Shown piece after piece: positions 1-5,345 of a stretch of DNA of 9,744 nucleotides. The notes below the pieces were generated by a model, which saw nothing but the letters and a program-made list of their open reading frames with translations, ran no database searches and was not told the DNA's origin. Origin of the DNA: RGIG2206 sp045648425 (GTDB lineage Bacteria; Bacillota; Clostridia; Oscillospirales; Acutalibacteraceae); NCBI GenBank assembly GCA_045648425.1, contig JAZRNV010000102.1:1-9744 (forward strand). The letters are read 5' to 3'. A program made the translations under genes and the position numbers. Position 1 is the first letter of the stretch. Each line of letters starts with the position of its first letter.

Positions 1-59
1 AGTTTGATTATCTTAATGGCAAAATCCATAGATAAGTCGACAAGCTTATTTTCTTTCAT
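1..59 (-). CDS. Four-helix-bundle protein (23S rRNA-intervening-sequence/S23 type), N-terminus only
   Basis: Only the first 19 codons lie in the window; the gene continues beyond base 1. The start MKENKLVDLSMDFAIKIIKL, with a short polar opening followed by an amphipathic helix, resembles the common opening of the small four-helix-bundle family (S23 / IVP, also related to Avd of diversity-generating retroelements). These proteins are about 110-130 residues and of unclear function; some are encoded inside 23S rRNA insertions. The start is supported by a purine-rich Shine-Dalgarno GAGGTGAGG at 71-63 and an extended -10 box at 87-79. The gene lies directly downstream of a palindrome array that forms its upstream region. 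The family call rests on few residues, so it is moderate. Confidence 0.6.
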   Translation of the reverse strand, partial: MKENKLVDLSMDFAIKIIK

Positions 60-78
60 AATCCTCACCTCTACAAAT

Positions 79-87
79 ATTATAGCA
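79..87 (-). promoter_or_regulatory. Extended -10 promoter of the four-helix-bundle gene
   Basis: On the minus strand TGC-TATAAT (87-79) is a perfect extended -10 element 19 bases upstream of the start codon. The -35 region, 17 bases further up at 107-102, reads TAGCAA and is poor, as is usual with an extended -10. This -35 position falls inside the first palindrome of the array (99-115), so folding of the array or protein binding there could affect the promoter. Confidence 0.65.
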
Positions 88-93
88 TATTTA

Positions 94-265
94 ATGAAAT
101 ATTGCTACGCAATATGAAATAATCCTTTGGATTATGAAATATTTTGCCTTGGCGGCAAAATGTGAAATAAAATAAATCCCTCATACGCCGCAGCGTATTT
201 CATAGCGACAGCTATTTCATAACGCGAAGCGTGATTTCACAAATCCCGCAAGGGATTTATTTCAT
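94..265. repeat. Palindrome array: seven hairpins joined by eight ATGAAAT/ATTTCAT heptamers
   Basis: A tight run of small palindromes with unrelated stems but constant linkers. Linkers: ATGAAAT at 94, 114 and 134 (exactly 20 bases apart), GTGAAAT at 162, then in inverted form ATTTCAT at 197 and 214, ATTTCAC at 234 and ATTTCAT at 259. Hairpins (stem / loop): 99-115 ATATTGC/TAC; 119-135 ATAATCC/TTT; 141-161 ATTTTGCC/TTGGC; 183-198 ATACGC/CGCA; 202-215 ATAGC/GACA; 222-232 ACGC/GAA; 241-258 AAATCCC/GCAA. The stems share no sequence, yet each pairs perfectly in its core. In addition 170-180 (AAATAAATCCC) pairs with 252-262, which would enclose three hairpins in a cloverleaf-like fold. No gene is visible here. 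Function is unknown. It could act as DNA (protein-binding or recombination site) or as structured RNA in the leader or flank of the adjacent gene. Confidence 0.85.
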
Positions 266-267
266 TG

Positions 268-308
268 AAAAGAACCCACACTTGTCGTAGACAAATGTGG
301 GTTCTTTT
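268..308 (-). terminator. Rho-independent terminator of the tRNA (symmetrical, may work both ways)
   Basis: A 13-bp perfect stem (268-280 with 296-308, AAAAGAACCCACA / TGTGGGTTCTTTT) continues past a C-A mismatch into a 5-bp stem (TTGTC/GACAA) with a GTA loop. On the minus strand it starts one base after the encoded CCA of the tRNA and ends in TTTT, so it should end the tRNA transcript. Because the arms are A-rich and T-rich at their ends, it can also work for plus-strand transcripts leaving the palindrome array. Confidence 0.88.
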
Positions 309-309
309 C

Positions 310-401
310 TGGCGGAGAAAGAGGGATTTGAACCCTGGCGCCGATTTTCTCCGACCTACTCCCTTACCAGGGGAGCCCCTTCACCACTTGGGTATTTCTC
401 C
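310..401 (-). tRNA. Chimeric tRNA: serine-type body, anticodon GGU (threonine codons)
   Basis: Read on the minus strand, the 92-base gene folds as a class II tRNA. The acceptor stem GGAGAAA/TTTCTCC (401-395 with 320-314) is perfect, followed by G73 and an encoded CCA (312-310). The D stem is CCC/GGG with the GG pair in the loop. The anticodon stem is CTCCC/GGGAG with loop CTGGTAA (370-364), giving anticodon GGT at 368-366. The 21-base variable region forms a five-pair long arm (GTCGG/TCGGC, two wobbles), and the T loop is TTCAAAT. The long arm, G73 and overall sequence closely match bacterial tRNA-Ser(GCU), from which the anticodon differs by one base (C35 to G). GGU reads ACC and ACU, which are threonine. 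SerRS of bacteria recognises the long arm and not the anticodon, so serylation is expected. Oddities are a C-C mismatch at the base of the T stem (49-65) and a D loop apparently one base shorter than in the tRNA-Ser(GCU) I recall. It has its own consensus promoter and terminator. Confidence 0.92.
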
Positions 402-444
402 AAAAATATCAGCGGAGCGGCAGCTCATTGCCGTTCACTCCGCT
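402..444 (-). terminator. Probable terminator hairpin of the rfb operon, overlapping the tRNA start site
   Basis: On the minus strand AGCGGAG (444-438) pairs with CTCCGCT (417-411). Inside, after a 4-base bulge, CGGCA pairs with TGCCG. The stem is followed by GATATTTTT, which runs up to the first base of the tRNA. For transcripts coming from rfbC, 47 bases upstream, this is a moderate intrinsic terminator. The left arm begins directly after the -10 box of the tRNA promoter, so a transcript started there would lack part of that arm and form only the inner hairpin. Confidence 0.6.
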
Positions 445-473
445 ATTATATCAGTATTTTATTCAAATGTCAA
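445..473 (-). promoter_or_regulatory. Consensus sigma-A promoter of the tRNA gene
   Basis: TTGACA (473-468), a 17-base spacer and TATAAT (450-445) match the consensus at every position, 44 bases upstream of the tRNA 5' end. The expected start of transcription is near 438. A perfect promoter predicts strong expression, which argues against the tRNA being a silent relic. Confidence 0.9.
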
Positions 474-490
474 CTGGCAAATGCTTAAAA

Positions 491-1069
491 TCAGCCCATA
501 TTTTTAAAAAGATTTGGGTCGGCTTTAAGCTCTGCGAAGGAAGGGTTGACCTTATCTTTTTCGCTGAGCAAAATATCCTCAACCTTATGGAGAGGCCACT
601 CCACACCGATGTCGGGGTCGTTCCACATAAGGCCGCCCTCATCGTCGGGATGATAAAAGTCGGTGGTCTTATAGCAAAATTCTGCCTCGTCGCTGAGCAC
701 CATAAAGCCGTGAGCAAAGCCGGGGGGCAGATAAAACTGCTTTTTGTTTTCGGCGGTCAGCTCAACGCCGTACCATTTTCCGAAGGTGGGAGAGTTGCGG
801 CGCAAATCAACGGCTACATCATAAACCGAGCCGCGAATGACGCGCACCAGCTTGCCCTGGGGAAACTGCTTTTGAAAGTGGAGCCCTCTCAGCACACCCT
901 TGCGAGACATCGATTGATTATCCTGCACAAAGACCATATCCAGCCCTTCGGCCGCCATATCCTGCTGATTGTAAGTCTCCATAAAATAGCCACGGTGGTC
1001 GCCGTGAAGGGTGGGCTCGATGATGCACAGCCCATCTATATCAAGACGGGTAACTTTAATCTGTCCCAT
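491..1069 (-). CDS. rfbC: dTDP-4-dehydrorhamnose 3,5-epimerase (RmlC)
   Basis: This cytosolic cupin enzyme epimerises C3 and C5 of dTDP-4-keto-6-deoxy-D-glucose, giving the L-sugar intermediate of dTDP-L-rhamnose and related sugars. The 192-residue product has the usual length. Visible family motifs are R26-G27 in HGDHRGYF, LRGLHFQ (60-66) with catalytic His64, LPPGFAHGF (114-122), YKTTDFY (133-139), which carries the active-site Tyr, and WNDPDIGVEWP (149-159). The start is the ATG at 1069: it has a Shine-Dalgarno AAAGAGG that lies in the last codons of the upstream gene, and homologues begin with this short lead-in. An upstream in-frame ATG at 1117 would overlap that gene by 46 bases and adds unconserved residues. 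It is the last gene of the operon. Confidence 0.95.
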   Translation of the reverse strand: MGQIKVTRLDIDGLCIIEPTLHGDHRGYFMETYNQQDMAAEGLDMVFVQDNQSMSRKGVLRGLHFQKQFPQGKLVRVIRGSVYDVAVDLRRNSPTFGKWYGVELTAENKKQFYLPPGFAHGFMVLSDEAEFCYKTTDFYHPDDEGGLMWNDPDIGVEWPLHKVEDILLSEKDKVNPSFAELKADPNLFKNMG

Positions 1070-1071
1070 AC

Positions 1072-1896
1072 TCAAACCTCTTTCATAATTTGGGCGATTT
1101 TGTCGCCGTTGCCCCACACAGCAGGTGAGTCATAGGGGCGGTCGGGGAAAGCGCCGTATTGCAGCTTAATATCAAAGCCGCTTTCGGCTATAAAACGCTC
1201 AACACGGTCACAAAGAGGGGTGGGGTTGCCCGAGCAGATGTTAATGATGCCCGTTACCTCGCTTTGCATTGCGGCTGCGGCAACCTGACGGCAAAACTCA
1301 TCATAATCAAGAAAATCGTATTTGTTTTTGCCTGTTGTAAAAGGAAACTCCTTTTTCCCATTCTCTGCGGCGGCAACAATTTTTGCAAAAATGGAGTTGC
1401 CTGCCTTTGAGGTGCCCACTATATAATAGCCCCGAAGCCACTGAAATTCTGCTTCCGCCTGCTTGCAGATGAGCGCTGCCGCCTCACGCAGGGCGTTTTT
1501 GGCGATGCCGTACATCGAAAGGGGGCGGCAGGGCGTGCTTTCGTCTATTGCGCCCTCATAAAAGCCGATTTCGTGCATACTGCCCAGGGCGCATATGCGG
1601 CATTTGTTGGCGGCAAGCTCTTTTATGAAACGGGTGTGCAGGGGCAAATCCTCCATATGAGCGTCAGAGTTGTGCACAAACCCGTCACGCCACGCCATAT
1701 GAAGCACAACGTCGGGCTTGCCGAAATATTCGTAGGGCTTTTCTATCTTGAAAAGATTGCAGTCAATGCGCTCTGCACGGCTGTCAACGCAAGAGGTGTT
1801 GAAATCTGCGGCAACTACCTCTGCACCCATATCACACAGGGCAGAAACAGTGCCCCTTCCAAGATAACCTGCGGCGCCTGTTACTAAAATTTTCAT
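1072..1896 (-). CDS. Extended SDR, probable dTDP-4-keto-6-deoxyhexose 4-reductase
   Basis: A 274-residue NAD(P)-dependent short-chain dehydrogenase of the extended (epimerase/dehydratase) class. It shows the Rossmann motif G7-AAG-YLG13, an acidic residue at the end of the second strand (D31, which favours NAD), a serine-containing segment GSMHEIG (105-111) and the catalytic pair Y129-x3-K133 (MYGIAK). It sits exactly where rfbD normally stands, between rfbB and rfbC, and its start overlaps the stop of rfbB by 4 bases (ATGA), so translation is probably coupled. It does not look like the usual RfbD, which opens with a MILITGANGQLG-type motif and has about 280-300 residues. From its place I infer that it reduces the C4 ketone of the RfbC product. 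Whether the product is dTDP-L-rhamnose or dTDP-6-deoxy-L-talose (Tll-type activity) cannot be read from the sequence. Confidence 0.8.
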   Translation of the reverse strand: MKILVTGAAGYLGRGTVSALCDMGAEVVAADFNTSCVDSRAERIDCNLFKIEKPYEYFGKPDVVLHMAWRDGFVHNSDAHMEDLPLHTRFIKELAANKCRICALGSMHEIGFYEGAIDESTPCRPLSMYGIAKNALREAAALICKQAEAEFQWLRGYYIVGTSKAGNSIFAKIVAAAENGKKEFPFTTGKNKYDFLDYDEFCRQVAAAAMQSEVTGIINICSGNPTPLCDRVERFIAESGFDIKLQYGAFPDRPYDSPAVWGNGDKIAQIMKEV

Positions 1897-2915
1897 TTTC
1901 TGTCTCCGTACATACGGGCGTAATAATCTTTATATTCGCCCGATAATATTGTTTGCCACCAATCTTTGTTATCAAGATACCACTTAATGGTCAGCTTGAT
2001 GCCGTCGGCAAACTTGGTTTCGGGCAGCCAGCCCAGCTCGGTGTGGATTTTGGTGGGGTCAATGGCGTAGCGCATATCGTGACCCTTGCGGTCGGCGACA
2101 TAGGTAATGAGCTCTTCGCCCTTGCCCAGCTCTTTACAAATAAGCTTGACTATGTCGATGTTTTTCATCTCGTTATGACCGCCAACGTTGTAAACCTCGC
2201 CCACCTTGCCCTTGTGCAAAATCAAGTCTATGGCCTTGCAATGGTCGGCAACGTAGAGCCAGTCACGAACATTCTCACCCTTGCCGTAGACGGGCAGGGG
2301 TTTGTCGTTAAGGCAGTTGGCAATCATAAGAGGAATCAGCTTTTCGGGGAAGTGGTAGGGTCCGTAGTTGTTAGAACAACGGCTGATAGTGACGGGCAAG
2401 CCGTAGGTGCGATGATATGCAAGCACCAACAGGTCTGCGGCTGCCTTGCTGGATGAATAGGGGCTACTGGTGTGTATGGGGGTTTGCTCGGTAAAAAACA
2501 AGTCGGGTCGGTCGAGAGGTAGGTCGCCGTAAACCTCATCGGTTGACACCTGGTGATAGCGGTCAATGCCGTATTTGCGGCAGGCGTCCATCAGCACGGC
2601 GGTGCCCATAATGTTGGTGCGCAAAAATACGTCGGGATTTTCGATAGAGCGGTCGACGTGACTTTCGGCGGCAAAATTAACCACCACGTTGGGCTGCTCT
2701 TTTTCAAAAATATCATAGATGGCCTCTCGGTCACAGACGTCGGTTTTATAAAAAACAAAGTTGGGGTTTGTCATTGCCTCTGCAAGGGTGGACATATTGC
2801 CTGCATAGGTAAGGCAGTCCACACATACGATGCGATAGTCGGGATGAGCCGACAGCATATGATAAACGAAGTTGGAGCCGATGAAGCCCGCTCCGCCCGT
2901 AACAATAAGAGTCAT
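1893..2915 (-). CDS. rfbB: dTDP-glucose 4,6-dehydratase (RmlB)
   Basis: This enzyme converts dTDP-glucose to dTDP-4-keto-6-deoxyglucose with bound NAD+. The 340-residue protein has the usual length. Motifs are the NAD-binding TGGAGFIGSN (6-15), the dehydratase triad region STDEVYG (124-130; T125, D126, E127), the SDR pair Y153-x3-K157 in SPYSSSK, and SRCSNNYGPYHFPEKLIP, which is typical for substrate binding. The ATG at 2915 begins right at the Rossmann strand and has a Shine-Dalgarno AAAGAGG. The longer frame back to 3053 is an artefact that overlaps rfbA. The gap to rfbA is 19 bases, and the end overlaps the next gene by 4 bases. Confidence 0.97.
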   Translation of the reverse strand: MTLIVTGGAGFIGSNFVYHMLSAHPDYRIVCVDCLTYAGNMSTLAEAMTNPNFVFYKTDVCDREAIYDIFEKEQPNVVVNFAAESHVDRSIENPDVFLRTNIMGTAVLMDACRKYGIDRYHQVSTDEVYGDLPLDRPDLFFTEQTPIHTSSPYSSSKAAADLLVLAYHRTYGLPVTISRCSNNYGPYHFPEKLIPLMIANCLNDKPLPVYGKGENVRDWLYVADHCKAIDLILHKGKVGEVYNVGGHNEMKNIDIVKLICKELGKGEELITYVADRKGHDMRYAIDPTKIHTELGWLPETKFADGIKLTIKWYLDNKDWWQTILSGEYKDYYARMYGDRK

Positions 2916-2934
2916 AACAGAAAACCTCTTTCTT

Positions 2935-3819
2935 TTAATAGATAACCTTACCGTCGGCAACCTTGAGCAAATGCTCGCCGTAGGGCGATTTGCCGTAAAG
3001 GTCGGCCGTCTTTTGCAGCTCTTCGCGGGTGATCCAGCCGTTGCGGTAGGCAATCTCTTCAGGCGCGGATATTTTAACTCCTTGACGCTTTTCTACCATC
3101 TGCACAAAGGCGCCTGCTTCTAACAAACTATCCATCGTGCCGGTGTCAAGCCAGGCAAAGCCGCGACCTAAAATCTCGGCACGCAGGGCATCCTTTTTAA
3201 GATACATATCGTTGAGGGTGGTAATTTCAAGCTCGCCTCGGGCAGAGGGCTTTACCTGACGGGCGAGCTCTGCTACACCCTTGGGATAGAAATAAAGCCC
3301 TGTGATGCAATAGTTGGATTTGGGATTTTTGGGCTTTTCTTCAACTGAAAGCACCTTGTAGTTTTTGTCGAACTCCATAATTCCGAAGCGCTCGGGGTCA
3401 TTGACGTAATAGCCAAAGACGGTAGCATAGCCCTCGTGGGCGCTTTTTACTGCGTTTTTAAGTCGGCTGATAAAGCCGCCACCGTAAAAAATGTTGTCGC
3501 CCAAAATCATTGCGCAGGGCTCGTCACCGATAAACTCCTCACCCAGAATGAAGGCCTGAGCCAATCCGTCGGGAGAGGGCTGCACCTTATAGCTGAGGTT
3601 GATGCCGTAGCGACTGCCGTCGCCCAAGAGACGCTCAAAATTTGGCAAATCTTCAGCGGTTGAAATTATAAGAATATCTTTGATGCCTGCAAGCATCAGG
3701 GTAGAAAGGGGATAAAAAATCATGGGCTTGTCATAAACAGGCAGCAGCTGCTTTGAGGCAACCATTGTTAAGGGGTAAAGACGTGTGCCTGCACCGCCGG
3801 CAAGAATTATACCTTTCAT
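2935..3819 (-). CDS. rfbA: Glucose-1-phosphate thymidylyltransferase (RmlA)
   Basis: First step of the pathway: glucose-1-phosphate and dTTP give dTDP-glucose and pyrophosphate. The product has 294 residues, the family's normal size. It shows the nucleotide-binding signature LAGGAGTRLYPLT (6-18), K23 in SKQLLPVYDKP, PSPDGLAQAF (81-90), the metal-binding LGDNIFYG (106-113), EEKPKNPKSNY (160-170), GELEITTLN (195-203) and WLDTGT (223-228). The start ATG at 3819 overlaps the stop of the upstream glycosyltransferase-like gene (ATGA) and has a strong Shine-Dalgarno GGAGG. Expected to be feedback-inhibited by the end product, as is known for the family. Confidence 0.97.
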   Translation of the reverse strand: MKGIILAGGAGTRLYPLTMVASKQLLPVYDKPMIFYPLSTLMLAGIKDILIISTAEDLPNFERLLGDGSRYGINLSYKVQPSPDGLAQAFILGEEFIGDEPCAMILGDNIFYGGGFISRLKNAVKSAHEGYATVFGYYVNDPERFGIMEFDKNYKVLSVEEKPKNPKSNYCITGLYFYPKGVAELARQVKPSARGELEITTLNDMYLKKDALRAEILGRGFAWLDTGTMDSLLEAGAFVQMVEKRQGVKISAPEEIAYRNGWITREELQKTADLYGKSPYGEHLLKVADGKVIY

Positions 3820-4808
3820 ACGTTTCCTCCATTAAGGCGCATCCCGCAATATTCAAGCATATGAACGGGAGACAGCTTTTCTTTATAATCATAGCAAAAA
3901 TCGGTTGCTGATTTAACAAAATCAAGATTGATGTCTTGGGCGTCGGTAAAGACCGAGATACCCTCGGGAGAATAAAAGGGGGCGCCAACCACCTCGGGAT
4001 TGTTGGTGAGCAGCTTGCGGTCATACATTATGGCTTCACATGCTCTGAGTGTATAGCCGTGACCGCCCTTTTGCATAACCTCAAGCAGACATTTTGAGGC
4101 CTTTATGCGCTGCAGATTTTCTAAATAGGGCATTTTGTCGATATAGTGAATTTTATCGGTAAGACGCCGCTTATCCTCGGGTACGCCCGTGATGTGAAAA
4201 TCGCACCTCAGACCTGCACCGTCAAGCCGCTCAAAGGCCGCAAGAATATCATCAAGGCGGTCTTTGGCCTTGCCTACAAAATAGATATCACTTGGGGGAA
4301 TATCACTGCTTTGGGGCACGGGATAGCTTGAGTAAACCAGGGGATAATATTCAAGGCCGTACTCTTTTGCATCCTGCTGGTCGAAGGAGAGCACCAGGTC
4401 AAAGCGCCGCTTGATCTCGTCAACGGGTACGTCGGGACAATGGGCCACCATATCCTGATAATGGCATACGAATTTCCCATCGGGGTAGTGTTTTTTAAGG
4501 TAATCCAGCAGCCCGTATTTGATGAGGTAGCACCTGCGGATGAAAAACACAAAGCAGATGGGACGCTCGTCGGCAAACTTATGGCGGAACATCATGGGGT
4601 TCCAGATGCTTTTAAAGGGCATATCAAATTTGCGATTGAGAAGCCCTGAAAAATGGGCTTTGTATAAGAAGGTGAGCAGGCGGCTGTTGCTGTCGATGGG
4701 CTTGCAGAGGTAAAGGGCGTTGTCAAGATGGTTGACATCATCGTAGGGGATGGTGTAAAAATCGTTGGCGTAGCCAAACACCACGTAATTATAGCCGTAA
4801 TCCTGCAT
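3816..4808 (-). CDS. Putative glycosyltransferase, first gene of the rfb operon
   Basis: The 330-residue protein has no signal peptide or membrane helices. The second half looks like the donor domain of a GT-B enzyme: DIYFVGKAKDR (174-184) opens the domain, followed by HYIDKMPYLENLQRI (221-235) and then GGHGYTLRACEAI (248-260), in which E258 sits where GT-B enzymes bind the donor nucleotide. I cannot name a CAZy family. The overlap with rfbA and its position suggest that it transfers the sugar made by the operon to a glycan, or makes part of the same glycan. The start is uncertain. ATG 4808 has a near-perfect Shine-Dalgarno AGGCGGTGA (4822-4814). GTG 4829 is preceded by AAGGA. The ATG at 4898 lies upstream of the promoter and can be excluded. 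Confidence 0.7.
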   Translation of the reverse strand: MQDYGYNYVVFGYANDFYTIPYDDVNHLDNALYLCKPIDSNSRLLTFLYKAHFSGLLNRKFDMPFKSIWNPMMFRHKFADERPICFVFFIRRCYLIKYGLLDYLKKHYPDGKFVCHYQDMVAHCPDVPVDEIKRRFDLVLSFDQQDAKEYGLEYYPLVYSSYPVPQSSDIPPSDIYFVGKAKDRLDDILAAFERLDGAGLRCDFHITGVPEDKRRLTDKIHYIDKMPYLENLQRIKASKCLLEVMQKGGHGYTLRACEAIMYDRKLLTNNPEVVGAPFYSPEGISVFTDAQDINLDFVKSATDFCYDYKEKLSPVHMLEYCGMRLNGGNV

Positions 4809-4845
4809 ACCGCTCACCGCCTTTTGCACATAAAATTCCTTTTTA

Positions 4846-4874
4846 ATAATAGTACAATTTTTCTCTATTGTCAA
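4846..4874 (-). promoter_or_regulatory. Sigma-A promoter of the rfb operon
   Basis: TTGACA (4874-4869), 17 bases, TATTAT (4851-4846). Start of transcription expected near 4839, giving a leader of about 30 bases before ATG 4808. No other good promoter is seen between the five genes, so they are probably one transcript. Confidence 0.82.
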
Positions 4875-4885
4875 TAAAAAGGCAC

Positions 4886-4914
4886 TTGACAAAAGCATAA
4901 AGCCAATTAATAAT
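4886..4914 (+). promoter_or_regulatory. Probable promoter of the DUF2809 gene
   Basis: TTGACA at 4886-4891 with a weak -10 at 17 bases (AATAAT, 4909-4914; TAATAA one base earlier is an alternative). It is back to back with the rfb promoter: the two -35 boxes form the inverted repeat TGTCAA-11-TTGACA (4869-4891), so the divergent units may compete or be controlled together. Confidence 0.6.
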
Positions 4915-4935
4915 TATCCAAAAGGAGTGTGACTT

Positions 4936-5307
4936 ATGAAAAAGCGATTGCCCTATATCATTGCGACGGTGATAATATTTGCCGTCGAGTTTTTTATCGC
5001 CCTTTATGTAAGGGATGATATTATACGCCCATACATAGGTGATGTGCTTGTGACGGTGCTGCTTTGTACTTTGGTAAGAAGCATATACATAAAGCCCATC
5101 AAGGGGCTTTGGCTGTGGGTGTTTGCCTTTAGCATTTTTGTTGAGATAACCCAATATTTTCACCTGGCTGACCTTTTGGGCATCAAAAACACCGCTGTCA
5201 GGATAATAATGGGCGGCAGCTTTTCATTTATAGACATACTTTGCTATTTTGTGGGATGCCTTGCCTTTATGTTGGCAGAAAAAGCGGTGAAAAAGAGTGC
5301 GCGCTGA
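4936..5307 (+). CDS. DUF2809 family membrane protein
   Basis: A 123-residue protein with four predicted membrane segments, about residues 6-25, 34-52, 57-75 and 96-115. The signature residues of DUF2809 are present: RPYIGDVLV (31-39), the polar EITQYF (70-75) within the third helix, and SFIDILCYFVG (96-106) in the last. The family is found singly in many bacteria and has no established role; it resembles VanZ in size and topology but carries the DUF2809 motifs. The start ATG has AAAGGAGT at a normal distance. It stands alone between the divergent promoter and the rex promoter. Confidence 0.8.
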   Translation: MKKRLPYIIATVIIFAVEFFIALYVRDDIIRPYIGDVLVTVLLCTLVRSIYIKPIKGLWLWVFAFSIFVEITQYFHLADLLGIKNTAVRIIMGGSFSFIDILCYFVGCLAFMLAEKAVKKSAR

Positions 5308-5316
5308 TGCTTTTTC

Positions 5317-5345
5317 TTGACAAAAGGCAGCGTTTAATTCATAAT
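5317..5345 (+). promoter_or_regulatory. Promoter of rex
   Basis: TTGACA (5317-5322), 17 bases, CATAAT (5340-5345). Start of transcription expected near 5352, about 40 bases before the rex ATG. No terminator is seen between the DUF2809 gene and this promoter, so read-through into rex is possible. Confidence 0.75.

Noticed and set aside
1..59. Diversity-generating retroelement (Avd accessory gene)
   Set aside because: Only the four-helix-type start is visible; no reverse transcriptase or template/variable repeat lies in the window, so the claim cannot be supported.
94..265. CRISPR array
   Set aside because: The constant element is only 7 bases, it changes orientation midway, and the variable parts are palindromes of 10-20 bases; no cas gene is present.
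310..401. Ordinary threonine tRNA
   Set aside because: Threonine tRNAs are class I with a 4-5 base variable loop. This gene has a 21-base variable region with a paired long arm and serine-type acceptor end.
428..1135. Plus-strand frame of 235 residues
   Set aside because: It is the antisense shadow of rfbC; no ribosome site and no recognisable motif.
2916..3053. 46-residue N-terminal extension of RfbB
   Set aside because: It lies inside rfbA in another frame. The Shine-Dalgarno and the Rossmann start support ATG 2915.
4936..5307. VanZ-like protein
   Set aside because: Similar size and topology, but the RPYIGDVLV and SFIDILCYFVG motifs point to DUF2809.
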